Source: Larus michahellis
Taxonomy: Eukaryota; Chordata; Aves; Charadriiformes; Laridae
Length of the DNA: 64,000 nt
Reading direction: 5' to 3'
Assembly: GCF_964199755.1 (NCBI RefSeq)
Contig: NC_133930.1
Coordinates: forward strand, 56,573,962-56,637,961
The first letter of the stretch is position 1, and every line of letters begins with the position of its first letter. Below, piece by piece: positions 25,755 through 36,300 of the stretch. The notes beneath the pieces are model-generated. The model had not been told where the DNA came from. It did not search any database and saw only the letters and a list, made by a program, of their open reading frames with translations. The translations under genes and the position numbers were made by a program.

Positions 25755-26319
25755 TGTCCTGGTTTCAGCTGGGACAGAGTTAATTTCCTTTCTAGTGGTT
25801 GCTGTGTTTCAGATTTGATATGAAAGGAATGTGAGGAACCCATATTGTTTTAGTTGTTGCCAGGTGTTGTTTATATTTTTCAAGGATTTTTTTCAACTTC
25901 CCACAGCAGATGAAAAGGAGCCTAGACAAAACAACTTAATGGTGGATGGAATATTCCATACCATAGATATCATCAATACATAAATGGAGGTTGACAAGGG
26001 GTGGTGGGGGAAAGGTGAGGGGAGAAGGTGGGGGAAAGGTGAGGGGAGAAGGTGGGGGAAAGGTGAGGGGAGAAGGTGGGGGGAAGTTCACCAGGCAGTG
26101 AGAGTGACTTGTGTCATTATTATTGTTATTATTGTTGTTACTTTCCTTTTCCAGTATTGTTCTATTAAGCTGCCTTTATCTCAACCCAGGAGGTTGTTTT
26201 TTTTTCCCATTTCCCCTTTCTCCTCCCTCTCTCCCTCTTCTCCCCACCCTTCTGGGGAAAAGAGGGAGTAAGCAATCGGCTACACAGTCCTAGTTGCTTG
26301 CTGGGGTTAAACCACAACA
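25755..26319 (+). mobile_element. Solo LTR of an avian endogenous retrovirus (ERVL-type)
   Basis: The 565-bp block starts TGTCCTGGTTTCAGCTGGGA and ends GCTGGGGTTAAACCACAACA. These are the ends of a common neoavian/passerine LTR, with TG..CA termini and short imperfect inverted repeats. Internal landmarks are 'CAGAGTTAATTTCCTTTC', 'GGAATATTCCATACCAT', a TTATTATTGTTATTATTG run, 'TATTAAGCTGCCTTTATCTC' and 'AACCCAGGAGGTTGTTTTT'. The flanking five bases are GGGAT (25750-25754) and GGAAT (26320-26324), a target-site duplication with one mismatch. A 24-bp minisatellite lies inside it. No internal viral genes flank it, so recombination has left one LTR. Orientation is inferred from the polyadenylation-like ATTAAG region. 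Confidence 0.85.
26004..26083 (+). repeat. 24-bp G-rich minisatellite inside the LTR, about 3.3 copies
   Basis: Three perfect units of AAAGGTGAGGGGAGAAGGTG followed by GGGG (26011-26034, 26035-26058, 26059-26082), with a partial unit before them. The repeat makes an artificial open frame encoding a Gly/Lys/Arg/Trp pattern. Copy number is likely variable. Confidence 0.9.
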
Positions 26320-26324
26320 GGAAT

Positions 26325-28319
26325 AAAAAGATCTGTGCATTTCCAAATAAACTCCCTTGAAGCATACAGAATTCAATACCTTCCTCTCCTCACTGACAAG
26401 TAGTCTTTATGCATACACAGATTTACAGAGTTTAATTCTGATGCCCAGTCAATAGGGTCTTCCAGGCATTGACACTGACGGGCCAAGCTTCCAGAATCAC
26501 TAGCCGTTGACTGTTACAAGCCTGGAAGAAGATGTCTCTTTTGAAATGCTTTGGGCAACATGCGGTATGCAGCCTGGTATTCAACTTCAAGCTCCCACAT
26601 GGCCTTTCTTGGAAAACCTCATATCCTGGAGTAGCAAAATGACACTGCTATGACTGTAAGAGAACCTATGAACAAACATAGAAAAATATATATGAAGGGG
26701 TTAGATTCTAATTGCAGGCACAGTGCTGGTGTGAAGCTGCACAGTCAGAAGCAATGCTCTAGGAATAGCTCTCAGAGGCAGTGTGCTTTGCAGCCACTCC
26801 CTGAATTGAGATTCCTCTCCCCAACCCTTGCCCATTCCTTCTTTAATAAATGGGGTGAAATGAATTAATAGTGATTTCAAATTAGGAAGTTTGTGGACTT
26901 ACTATAGTTACTGCACCTAAATATGTGTATATGGGAAAAAAAAATAAACTCAAAGGTTTTGGTACTGAATGAAAAAATGTATGATATGTTTAAGGAAAAT
27001 TTGCAGATTAGCATCAGCTGAGAAATCTTTTATGGGTTCACCCATGCCTGGTACTGATTTTACAGATGGGAAATATCATCTAGATATTCCTAATGCAATT
27101 ACTACACTCACATAATTAGTGTAATAAATATATAAGCCTGTCAAGATGATAGTCTAATGCACTTGCCACACTGTTATTTTATAGAGAATTCCCAGTATTC
27201 TTGGCAGCTGTTTGAGTGTCAATCAATCTAAAACGTTAACAACAAAAAAGCAATCGCTCTCAACATGAAAGACACCAAGTATGAATCCCTACTTAAAAGA
27301 AATTTCAGTCCCCTTTCATCACTAAAGGCTGGGGTTCATTTTGATCTCATGCTAACTTTATGTCAGTGTGTATGAACTACGGGTGCTCCTGTGCAGACTG
27401 CAGTGCTAACAGCCATGGTCCCAAAGTACTGATGGAAACTCTAATGGGAATTTCCATGCTTTTGGCTGTGGTGCTGAAAATGCACACAATGATTTCCCTC
27501 AGCCAAGGGAGTACCACTTCTTCGGAGTGGGATTTCTCCAAGTCTGAAGGCTCCAGTACCTTTTGATGACTTTTTTCAGACCTCAAGCCATGCAGACATG
27601 AGAGGTCATTAATAAAGCCAACAAAAAGTAACACCTGCCTGCAGCTGGTAGTGGCTGAAGTGGTTACAACTACCTTCCTGCAAGTTACCACTGCTCCCAT
27701 GGTCACTGACTAATACCTCATGGTCTAGTAAGCTGATTAACCTGAGCAGCTGCACTTTACTATCATGACAAACACGGTGTGAAGATGTTTCAGGGTTGTC
27801 TTGCACAATAAATGAGAACGGCTGTGGAAGGTTGTTAGCGGCTTCATACCTCAAGTAAACCTCTGAATTATTCCTGTAGTAGAAAGAAATAATGCTGCCA
27901 ACAGGAGACAGATAAAGCTCCCGATTGTATGCAGAATTAGATGAAGGGTGAATTAATTTACACTGAATCAATTACTGCAAACTGGAATCTAAGTACTGGC
28001 TCACCTACTCCAGAGATGTGCTTTGCGGTTGGTTCAGCCTTCCTGAAAGGAATGCACTGGCATTCTCTGCTAATACATGTTACAGAGAAAGGGAATGGGA
28101 GCTCTGCATAAAGGCGTGTGGAATGGAGACCAGTCAACTCAATGGAAAATCTCACCCTAATGGAAAAATAAGCACTACATCCTAGGACACCTCACACTAA
28201 TTCATGCCCATTTAATGTCAACAGCCAGTGGAAAATGCCTGCTTTTGAAACATTTTCCTGGGATAAGTCATTTGTTGTGAAAGGTGTAAATGCTGCCATT
28301 CATTAAGGGTAAGGAGGGA
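26325..28319. other. Intergenic sequence, nothing recognised
   Basis: AT-rich DNA. Minus-strand frames of 109 and 120 codons overlap at 27377-27971, without a recognisable domain. Confidence 0.45.
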
Positions 28320-28865
28320 GCTCTTCATGTTACTGCCTGCCAGTCACGCTGCTACTTTCCCTCACCTCTGCATTACCAGCATGTGCTCCAGACTGTGCTG
28401 CCCTTCTGGAGTCCTTATACACGTCTACCTAAGTAACAGCTCCTCCTAACCACCATCACAAAGCTCAAAATCTTGCCTCCTTCTCCCATATCTCTTTTGC
28501 AGCACATCTGCTGGAATCCAGCCTCACAGGCATCCACCTGGACTATTCTCTTCTGCATACCTCCCCCCTGTTCGGCACAGCCAATTTAAGCTGCTTTCTC
28601 CACCTTCACGTCCTTGTGCAGGCCATGCTACTGCTCCTGTCGCTTCTCACTTGGTTTTGAAAAGTCAGTGCTCACCTCCAAAAGGTCTGAAACAGAACTT
28701 CTGCTATGAAAGTGCTGCTTTCTTGCAAGCACTATTTCACCCCTTGCTTCCTTAGATTGTCAGTTCTTTGGGGTGAGAACTACCTCCATATTCTTTATCT
28801 GCCATAGGTCCTAATATCTGGGTAGGACTTATTAAAAATATGGTAATGCTAATAATGATTGGCAG
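28320..28865 (+). repeat. Probable ancient L2/L3-type LINE 3' region
   Basis: The segment 28750-28860 contains 'TTAGATTGTCAGTTCTTTGG' and 'GGTGAGAACTACCTCCATAT', then 'GGTCCTAATATCTGGGTAGG' and a TAATGCTAATAATGATT tail. This is the usual layout of an amniote L2/L3 (CR1-related) 3' end (AGATTGTAAGCTCTTTGGGGCAGGGAC ... GGTCCTGATC ... AATAATAAT). The C/T-rich 400 bp upstream fit the preceding part of such elements. Confidence 0.45.
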
Positions 28866-31800
28866 CCTTAATAACATACAGGTATCTATGACAGTGGCAT
28901 GACAAGGTACTTATTGCATGTTAGTGCAGAGATTGAATGCACTGACTTACCACGAGCAGTGACTGATGAAAATGTTTGCCGTGATGTTTGCCAGAGAAAG
29001 AGCAGAGCCTTTTACTAAGAGTAACAATATAAACTGTAGTAACATGCAATAGGGAATTTTTTGGTGGTTGAAGAGGTGGAATACACGTAATCTGAGGTGA
29101 AAACACACAAGACATGTACACACTGATCTTACACACAGCCCTGTACAATGGTGTTGGGTCTAAGGGTCTGTAACAGTCAGGGTCCTTGAAGCCAGGAGCG
29201 TGCTCACACCTTTGAACTAGTACGTGTAGTGAGAAAATTCACTCAGTGGTGAGATCTTGTCCTAAGACGTTTGACTCTCTAAGCAGGGTCTTAGCCTTAT
29301 GCCTCTGCCTGACAGAATTCACGCAGTGCGAGGCTTGAAGGTGTTACTTTCCCAGGTTGTCAGGCATATTATCCTGTTGCTCAACATTTTTCTTGCTTAC
29401 CTTCTTCCTCTTTTTTCTCTTCATTATCGTTTTTCTCAGGTCTCAAGGCTGTACTTCTTTCATGACCAGTAACTGACTACGAGTCATTTTTTTATAGCCT
29501 TGGGGATGCTCATGTATCACACATCCACATTTTCAAGGCTTTTCCTACTATCTTACATTCAAACTGCTCCTGGTAACATGAGACACTGTTACAAAGCTTC
29601 TTTTCACAAAGTAATTTCTCACAACAAGTGAACAAGCACAATAGACCCTGGTCCTCTGGCTTCCCAAAAATAGCAGAAGGGCTGTGGTCTGTCACCAACA
29701 ACAGCAAAACTGTTTTTACTCGGCCACCAGCAGCTAAGAGAATCAGGTCCTTGCACACCTGCTGTACACAAGCACGCTTGCATCAGAACCGTTCACTGTC
29801 TCAGCTGTCAGATTCTGTTTCCATTAAATATAACACTACTGAGAGAGATCTACCAGGTCACAGACTCCAGCTGCCAGCTACTGTGGGCTCCACAACACGT
29901 ATACGCACTCTGATGACCTACGCTAAGCTTCAGAGAACTCTTTCAGTCAGAAAGGGGACAGCGCTGACTCACGTCCCCACCTCTGTGTGGTTGAACTGTG
30001 CACATCTTTCCAACTTCCAGCAGCACTGGGGTTTCATAAGGAAACCTGGCCGCAGGGAAAGGTGTACTGGAGGCACAAATACTTGCCAGTTATCTTCCTT
30101 ACCACATTTTGTTTGTATGAACACATACACCTCCATTTGGGAGACAGCAATTACTAGGAATCACGGACAACCGAAAAGAGCTGAGCAGGATGAAGCCATG
30201 GTGGCATGAAGTTGGAGTAACTGTGCCGGGGAGATCAGGATCCTATGTGTAAACAAAAATCCAGGAGTTCTGAAAAGCAAAAAGTAATCACTGTATGCGT
30301 TTGTCATTAAAACTTCTTTCTAACTTCGTTCTTTCTAGGGCTTCATTTCACATCCCTTTCAATGTACGTTTTTCTGTTTGCACAAAAGAGGTTTGCGTAC
30401 TCGTTGATTCAGCATACAAACTGTTGTAAATGAAGTCAGTAAGTGTGATACTCCAGACTGAACACAGGGCAATTACCCAAAATACTTCAGACACAAAATA
30501 AAAAAAAAAAAACAAACCAAACTTAGCACTGGTTGTCAAGGAGAGGAACTACGAAGCTGAAAGACTAGAGTAGTCTGTGAAAAAAAAAAAAATCAATTCT
30601 GCAACTGATGGGAAGCAGCCTGAAGAAAGACATGGAAAGTCAAGCTCTGCCATAACCTATTTCAAGGAGCTGAGGGGGCTGAGCTAGAGGAAACACCAAG
30701 AACCTGTTTGTTTAATTTAGGCCCCATATATAGTGAGTCCTCCTAAGTTCCTGTACCACTCAAAAGCGAAAAAAAACCAAACAACAAAAACAAACCCACA
30801 GCTTTTTTTTTCCCCCTCATTCTATTTGCTCAAAGTTCAAATAAACAGTCCGGAAAAACTTTATCCTTAGCACTTCACAGCCTTTGGAGTTGATTCCCAG
30901 TTATGCTGAGGCTTTACTAGCTCTCACAGCAGAGCTAAACAGGCTCCATGTAAATGAACCCTCGTCCCACCACAAACTGGGCAGAACTGTTTCACACTAT
31001 AACCAGCAACCACAAAAATCAGAATGAGTAGTTTACATTTAACACAGTCTGAGCAGAAAAGAGTAGTGAAACTGACACAACCCCTCAGCATGAGGTATTT
31101 TCATTTGCATGTGAAGGTCAGCATTTATATATGCTAGACTGCTGAATGAGAAGTTTTAAAAACATCCCTTTTATTTTATCTGCAAAATACAGAATTAGAT
31201 CTGGTATCAGGCAATAGTGAAAGTGAACAAGCAGCCTATTTTAAGTTGTAACCACCCATGCAAAAAATAGCAATATTTGATCTCATGCCTCTTTTTTTTT
31301 TTTTTTTTGAATGGCTCTCCACGCAATGCAAGCAAGTCATTCTGTGCTGCCAAGAATGCTGAATTCCTACTAGCAACAGTCAGCAGTTTCTTTTTGGTTG
31401 CGAAAGCCCTAAAGAGGCTTTGGTTGTCTAGCAGCTGTGTGTCAGAGCCTGAGCTGGATGATGACAGAAGCAGCACCACCAGCTGTGCGTGTAGCACGTA
31501 CACATACATACACTCCTGCAGGGAGAGGTGTCTCCCACTTTCCCTTTGTATTCCAATACAGCCTGCTGGCCCCTGCTCTGCTGCGCTGCTGGTAAGAAAT
31601 TGTTTTGAAGCCAAGCTTACTGTGATAATGAGTTAAATGATGGGTTTTTTTGTTACAAACATTATGTTGACAATGTGTCAGAGTAGAACTCCTCAAAGCA
31701 TTACACAATATGAAGAAACTTGGAGTTTAATTACAGTATTAAGCCAGACTAACCTGAGCATCTGTTTTGGAGAAAGACGGCCTTGGTTACAAAGAAAATG

Positions 31801-32429
31801 CACTGGGAGACCCCACATCTACTGATAGAAGAGGTTATAAGCAGCTTGGGCAGGGGTCTCTTTTACCAGTATAGCTGCCTCAACTTTAAAGGTTCTTTGT
31901 AGCAGGGCTCTCTCTTCACTGCTCAAGGAGTTCTGAGTAAAACGGTCGTTAATAACTCACCAAAGGCAAGCACTAACTATTGAAACCAGCACTGGTGGAA
32001 TTGGCGCTACGTTGTCCCATCCACTGCACATTTCTGTGATGAGCAACTAACCTCCTGGGGTCCCTATCTGTACACACAGGATCGAAATGAGGTGGAAATG
32101 GTAATGCAGCAAAGACGATACAGACTTCAGGAAAAGCATACAAAGAACTAATAAATGTTAGTTATAAAGCCTGGGATAACTAGAAAATTAGTCTAAGCTT
32201 TTGCAGTATGCTCATTGACAGGCTTGTCACGGTTCTGAAAAGACATTTGGCCTTCAAAAAGCTTGTCCGAGGTGTAACACTACTTTGTTAGCAACTTCTT
32301 GGAGAAAGGCCTTTCACCACACTGAACGGGAGATTTGCTGTGTCGACAATTAACCTTCTTTCCTGGCCTGTCAGCTGAGGTCTCTGCACTACCCCATGCT
32401 GCTGATGAGCTGTGCCCAGGCTGAAGGGC
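28866..32429. other. Intergenic sequence upstream of the RAD23B promoter
   Basis: No gene recognised. A 193-codon plus-strand frame (29628-30209) is the longest upstream open frame that does not overlap a repeat I recognise, but its translation shows no domain. A/C-rich low-complexity patches occur at 30498-30520 and 30767-30798, and a T17 tract lies near 31,291. Confidence 0.45.
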
Positions 32430-32722
32430 TCCAGCACCTTGACGGCATCGCTGTGGGAAGAGACGGCGAAGGACAGGCCACTGCCTGCGGCGCGATGGTG
32501 GGCCCGCAGAGCAACCCGCACCCCTGGGCCCGCTGGGACGCGGAGATGGCTCGCCCGGCAGCGCAGCCGTCTCCCAACACACCCGCCAGCCAGGAGACGC
32601 CGAACAACCTCGGCTGCCCGCCCGCCACCGCGGAACCCACGGCCGGACGGCCGGACACGGCCTCGGCGACCCCACCCCACCCACCCACAAGCCACCCTGC
32701 AGGAGAAAGCTGCAGCCCTCCG

Positions 32723-32735
32723 CCCCCCCCCCCCC
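32723..32735 (+). repeat. Poly-C tract (C13)
   Basis: A run of 13 C within the distal CpG island. The opposite strand is G13, so it may form unusual structures and be misread in sequencing. Confidence 0.85.
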
Positions 32736-32912
32736 AAACACGTGTGTATGAACAAAAGTGTAAAAAAGACTTATAAACGAGGTATATACGCACACCGCCT
32801 CAGACACCCCGATCCCGCCCTCCCTCAGAACCGTTCCGCGCCTGCGCACTGAGCCCGCCGCGCACTACCGGCTCCTCAGGTAGTACTCCGGACGCCCCAC
32901 GGCCAGGGCGGC

Positions 32913-32923
32913 TGCGCATGCGC
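32913..32923 (+). promoter_or_regulatory. NRF1-like palindrome
   Basis: TGCGCATGCGC matches the core of the NRF1 consensus exactly and lies 318-328 bp before the start codon, within the CpG island. A weaker second match is at 32837-32848. Confidence 0.6.
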
Positions 32924-33240
32924 GCCGGCGTCTCCCCGCCCTTACCGGATCTCGGCGGGCGGGAGAGGAGCGCGGTGGCCGCAGTCCCGTCCCATTCCTG
33001 CGGCGGTCGCTCTTCGCTCCCCCACGCCGTGGCTGGGCCGCGGGGGCTTAAGTGCCGCCCCCGCTCCGCCCGCCGTCGCGCAGTCAGTGCAACTGGTGCC
33101 TCGCAGCCCCGCGGCACCAGGCTAGCCGTTGTTCCGCCTCCGCCTCGTCCTGCTCCTCTTCCTCCCGCTGCTCACAGTCCTCTTCCCGGCCTGTCCCGCT
33201 AGGCTGCCCGGAGCGCCAGGGGCGGCCTGCTGCTGTCGCC

Positions 33241-33306
33241 ATGCAGATCACACTGAAGACGCTGCAGCAGCAGACCTTCCACATCGACATCGACCCCGAG
33301 GAGACG
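33241..33306 (+). CDS. RAD23B: RAD23B coding exon 1 (residues 1-22)
   Basis: Encodes the first two strands of the ubiquitin-like fold and ends in PEET. The intron is phase 0. The donor reads ACG|GTGCGG, which has GT but none of the usual AAGT that follows, so it is a weak site; the exon boundary is set by continuity with exon 2 ([10 protein letters not shown]). Intron 1 is 15,763 bp. Confidence 0.94.
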
Positions 33307-36300
33307 GTGCGGGCCCGCGCGGCGGCAGCGGCAGGGCCGCGCTGCCTCCCCTCACGGGCTCCGGCCTCCCTACCCCTTCCCAGAGGGAGGGAGCACGACC
33401 CGGGCCGCGGCCGTGGGGAGTGCTGGGGTGGGGGTGGGGGGGGCGAGATGGGGGAAGGGGGAGGACGGACCCCTCCGCCTCGGTGAGGGCCTGGGCCGGG
33501 TTGTGTGGGGGCGGTGTGGCAGTGGCCGCTCGGGAGGAGTTTGGGGGTGTGGGGAGGTGGGTCGTGAGCTTCGGCATGGCGGGGAGAGGAGTGGGGCGCT
33601 TGGGCGGGGGAGGGGGGAGAGGCGGAGGCGATGCGGGGCCTTTGGGGGCGGCCCTGGGCTGACCTCGGGGTGCCGAGTGGTCTCCCGCGGGATGAGGGTG
33701 ACCATTCGTGGCTGGAGGAAAAGAGGGGCTGTGGTGGCCGGTACCCCAGCGGGTGGACTTCCCGCCTTGTTTTGGAGAGTGCTCCGAAGGTGGGAGGGAG
33801 GACGGCTCCCTTCTTCTCCGGCGAGAGAGCTATGGGAAGCTAAAGTTTTTCCTTTCAGGAATATAGTGCCCATCACCCGTGGATTAGTGGGTAATGGGGC
33901 AAAGTAGTGATCTCTGCTGTTTCACATGGGGAGCGCTGGGAGCCTGTCACGGCCTCTCGTTGGGAGTGGGGGAGGTTGGTGCAGCAGAAGGAAAATGTGG
34001 TGCTTGCTCTCCACAGATTCTCACCTGGAAAGGGAATGTAGGGAGAGTTGTAGGGCTCTTCCCTGCAGGAGTGTGTACTGTAGAGGAGCTCGTCAGCGTT
34101 TGCTCTTAGGTGCATCCCTGTACGCTTAAACAAGTGTATACTGTGTTTGATGAAGGTGGGTGATTGCGGGGAGGCTTTACTGTTTTCTCTACAGCGTGAG
34201 CTGCTGTCGTCAGTCTGTGCTTACGAGGCAAGGGAGGGCATGAGACATTCTGCTGACCGCGGTAGGGTTAATGTTGGTGTCTCCTGCAGAGCAGGACTTT
34301 AGGTGTGTGGCAAGGTTTGTTACAGAGTTAACTCTCCCTTATTGGCAGGTTGCAGCGACTGCATATCTCTGTACTCGTTAGACTGGGAGCAGGGAGAGAA
34401 CTGCTTTTGGTTGCAGGTGAATGTATTCTGTTGGTACGTGGGAGCCTACTGAAAAATCCTCTGGAAAATGCAGCGTTCTGAGATGAGAGGAAGGGCCTGA
34501 AGTGAGTTTGCAGAGTTGGAAGTTGCCTTATCACATGCCTGAGCACGAATGTTTGCCTCTGGTAGCCAAGTCCAGGCATCCTTGTGGCCTTCTTTTGAAA
34601 GACTGCGAGTTTAGCATCTGAAGGTGTGTCTGCAGCAGCCTTTCATGTGACATCTGGGCAGTGAAACTCTGAAACGTTACATCTGCTTTTATGAATTCTG
34701 TTGGTTTATCCTTTGCCACTTCCATCTTAAAAAAAAAATAAAGTATAACAGTTAAAGTTGGGCTGAATGGAGGTTGAACAGAGCGGCAGAGGGAGATGGC
34801 AAATGTCTAGCTGAAGCATGTGTTAGAAACCTTCTAAGATTTAAAATATTAGACCTTACTTGTTACTGAGAAAAGCTCTCTTTTCATCTTTTCTCCTGTT
34901 GTCTGTATTCATTAAGGTCCTGGGAAATAAAATCAAGGAGACGAGTAAAGGAATGTTGCCAGTCAAAACCCCTACCTGCATATGAGACAGCAAAATGCAT
35001 TAGCTAGAAGTTGGATTATGGGAAATTAGACTGCACTCTGTGTTTATAAATGTAATTGCTACAGTAGGTCAGTAACTGAAACAACGCTTCTCATGAGCCT
35101 AATACTTCATGTTTTGTCTAGGAATGGGTGGTAAGATAGATGAAATATGTGTAGGATTTGAGGAGAACTTTGTTTTTAAAGTGAGGATGGTGAAGCCTTG
35201 ATCTTATTATCAGCAGAGGTATGGAGATGAAAAAATTGTTTAAATTTCCTTGGTCTACTTTTTAGAAAATTACAAAGAAATTCTTGTTGAAAGTATAAAT
35301 CATAGAACTTAATAAAGAGAAGAACACTTTTGAAACTTCAGTTAGAAAAAAAACCTATCAAAATTGGAAAATAATTCAAAATTTAATCTGTTAAGCAAGT
35401 GTTTCACAAGTATATACTTGAAAGTTCTCTGATTTTGAAAAAATACTAATTGTAGCTAATTGCACTGGTTTCTTAGATTAATTCTCTAACATCTTGAAAC
35501 AAATGTGCTTGTTTTTTGGAGTTCAGGAAACATTACTCTTAGTCTTTGTACTGTATGTGTGTGTTTCTCTGCTAGAGGTAGGCTTGTTTACTTGGAGCTG
35601 TGCCCTTTACTGTGACAAGGCCAAAAATCATCTAGTTGTGATAGGCCTATGAAACTTGTTGCTCTAAAATTGGATTCTGGTTCTCTAAAATTGGTTTCTG
35701 ATTCTAGCAATTTCTCCCCTTATTCTCAATACAAAATTAATCTGAAGAGACTTGATGTTAGGCAGTGTTCTAACAAGAGTTTATGCTTGTAACTGAAAGC
35801 TGTCATTAATAGAAAGGAATATTTTAACAAAACTTCTAGTGAGAATTTGAAGCAACACACTTTATAATAACTAATTATTATACGAGCAACTGACTTTATT
35901 TTTTTCTCTGCTTAATCAGACAATTGAATTTTAAAGTTCAAAACATGCTTTTTATATTGTGACTTTAGTTTTGGTTCAGTTGTGTTGTAAAGAATTTGAC
36001 CACTGAGTATTTTGACTGAATAAAAATTAGACTTAAAGCATGGATTATTCTTATTTGTGAAAGTGCTAGATGAAGACTGTCAAATATTTTGACTGATTCG
36101 GTACTTGAGCATTCAAACCTAACCAGGAAAAATGAAAGTGTGCGTTTACCTACAAAAGCTGCTGCTTGTGTTTGCTGAATGTCTGAGAGAGTAAATACGT
36201 TAAGCATTGTGTTAGGAGCAAATAATAAGCCCTGTCTGAAGCTGATGCAGACGTGCGTAGCCACATCTCTTGTCTGAGGTGACAGTGATGACATTGTAGG

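Larger units (their letters stand above)
32430..33760 (+). promoter_or_regulatory. CpG-island promoter of RAD23B
   Basis: A dense G+C and CpG region spans from about 800 bp upstream of the RAD23B start codon to about 500 bp into intron 1. I see no TATA box close upstream of the gene. Visible motifs are a palindromic NRF1 site TGCGCATGCGC (32913-32923), a near-match CGCGCCTGCGCA (32837-32848) and a GC box GGGCGGG (32957-32963). This is the usual architecture of a housekeeping promoter. The start of transcription cannot be fixed from sequence; I infer somewhere in 32,900-33,100. Long frames on both strands here are products of GC content. Confidence 0.8.

Noticed and set aside
25984..26271. Gly/Lys/Arg/Trp repeat protein frame
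   Set aside because: It is produced by the 24-bp minisatellite in the solo LTR.
32280..32849. 189-codon minus-strand frame and overlapping frames on both strands
   Set aside because: They lie in the CpG island, where stop codons are rare because of GC content. Their translations are Arg/Gly/Pro-rich low complexity with no domains.
33052..33240. In-frame open sequence upstream of the RAD23B ATG
   Set aside because: It begins right after an in-frame TAA (33049-33051) and contains no ATG. An N-terminal extension would need a non-AUG start, for which nothing speaks.
33129..33662. 177-codon frame covering RAD23B exon 1 and early intron 1
   Set aside because: It is in a different frame from RAD23B and is caused by the GC-rich sequence.
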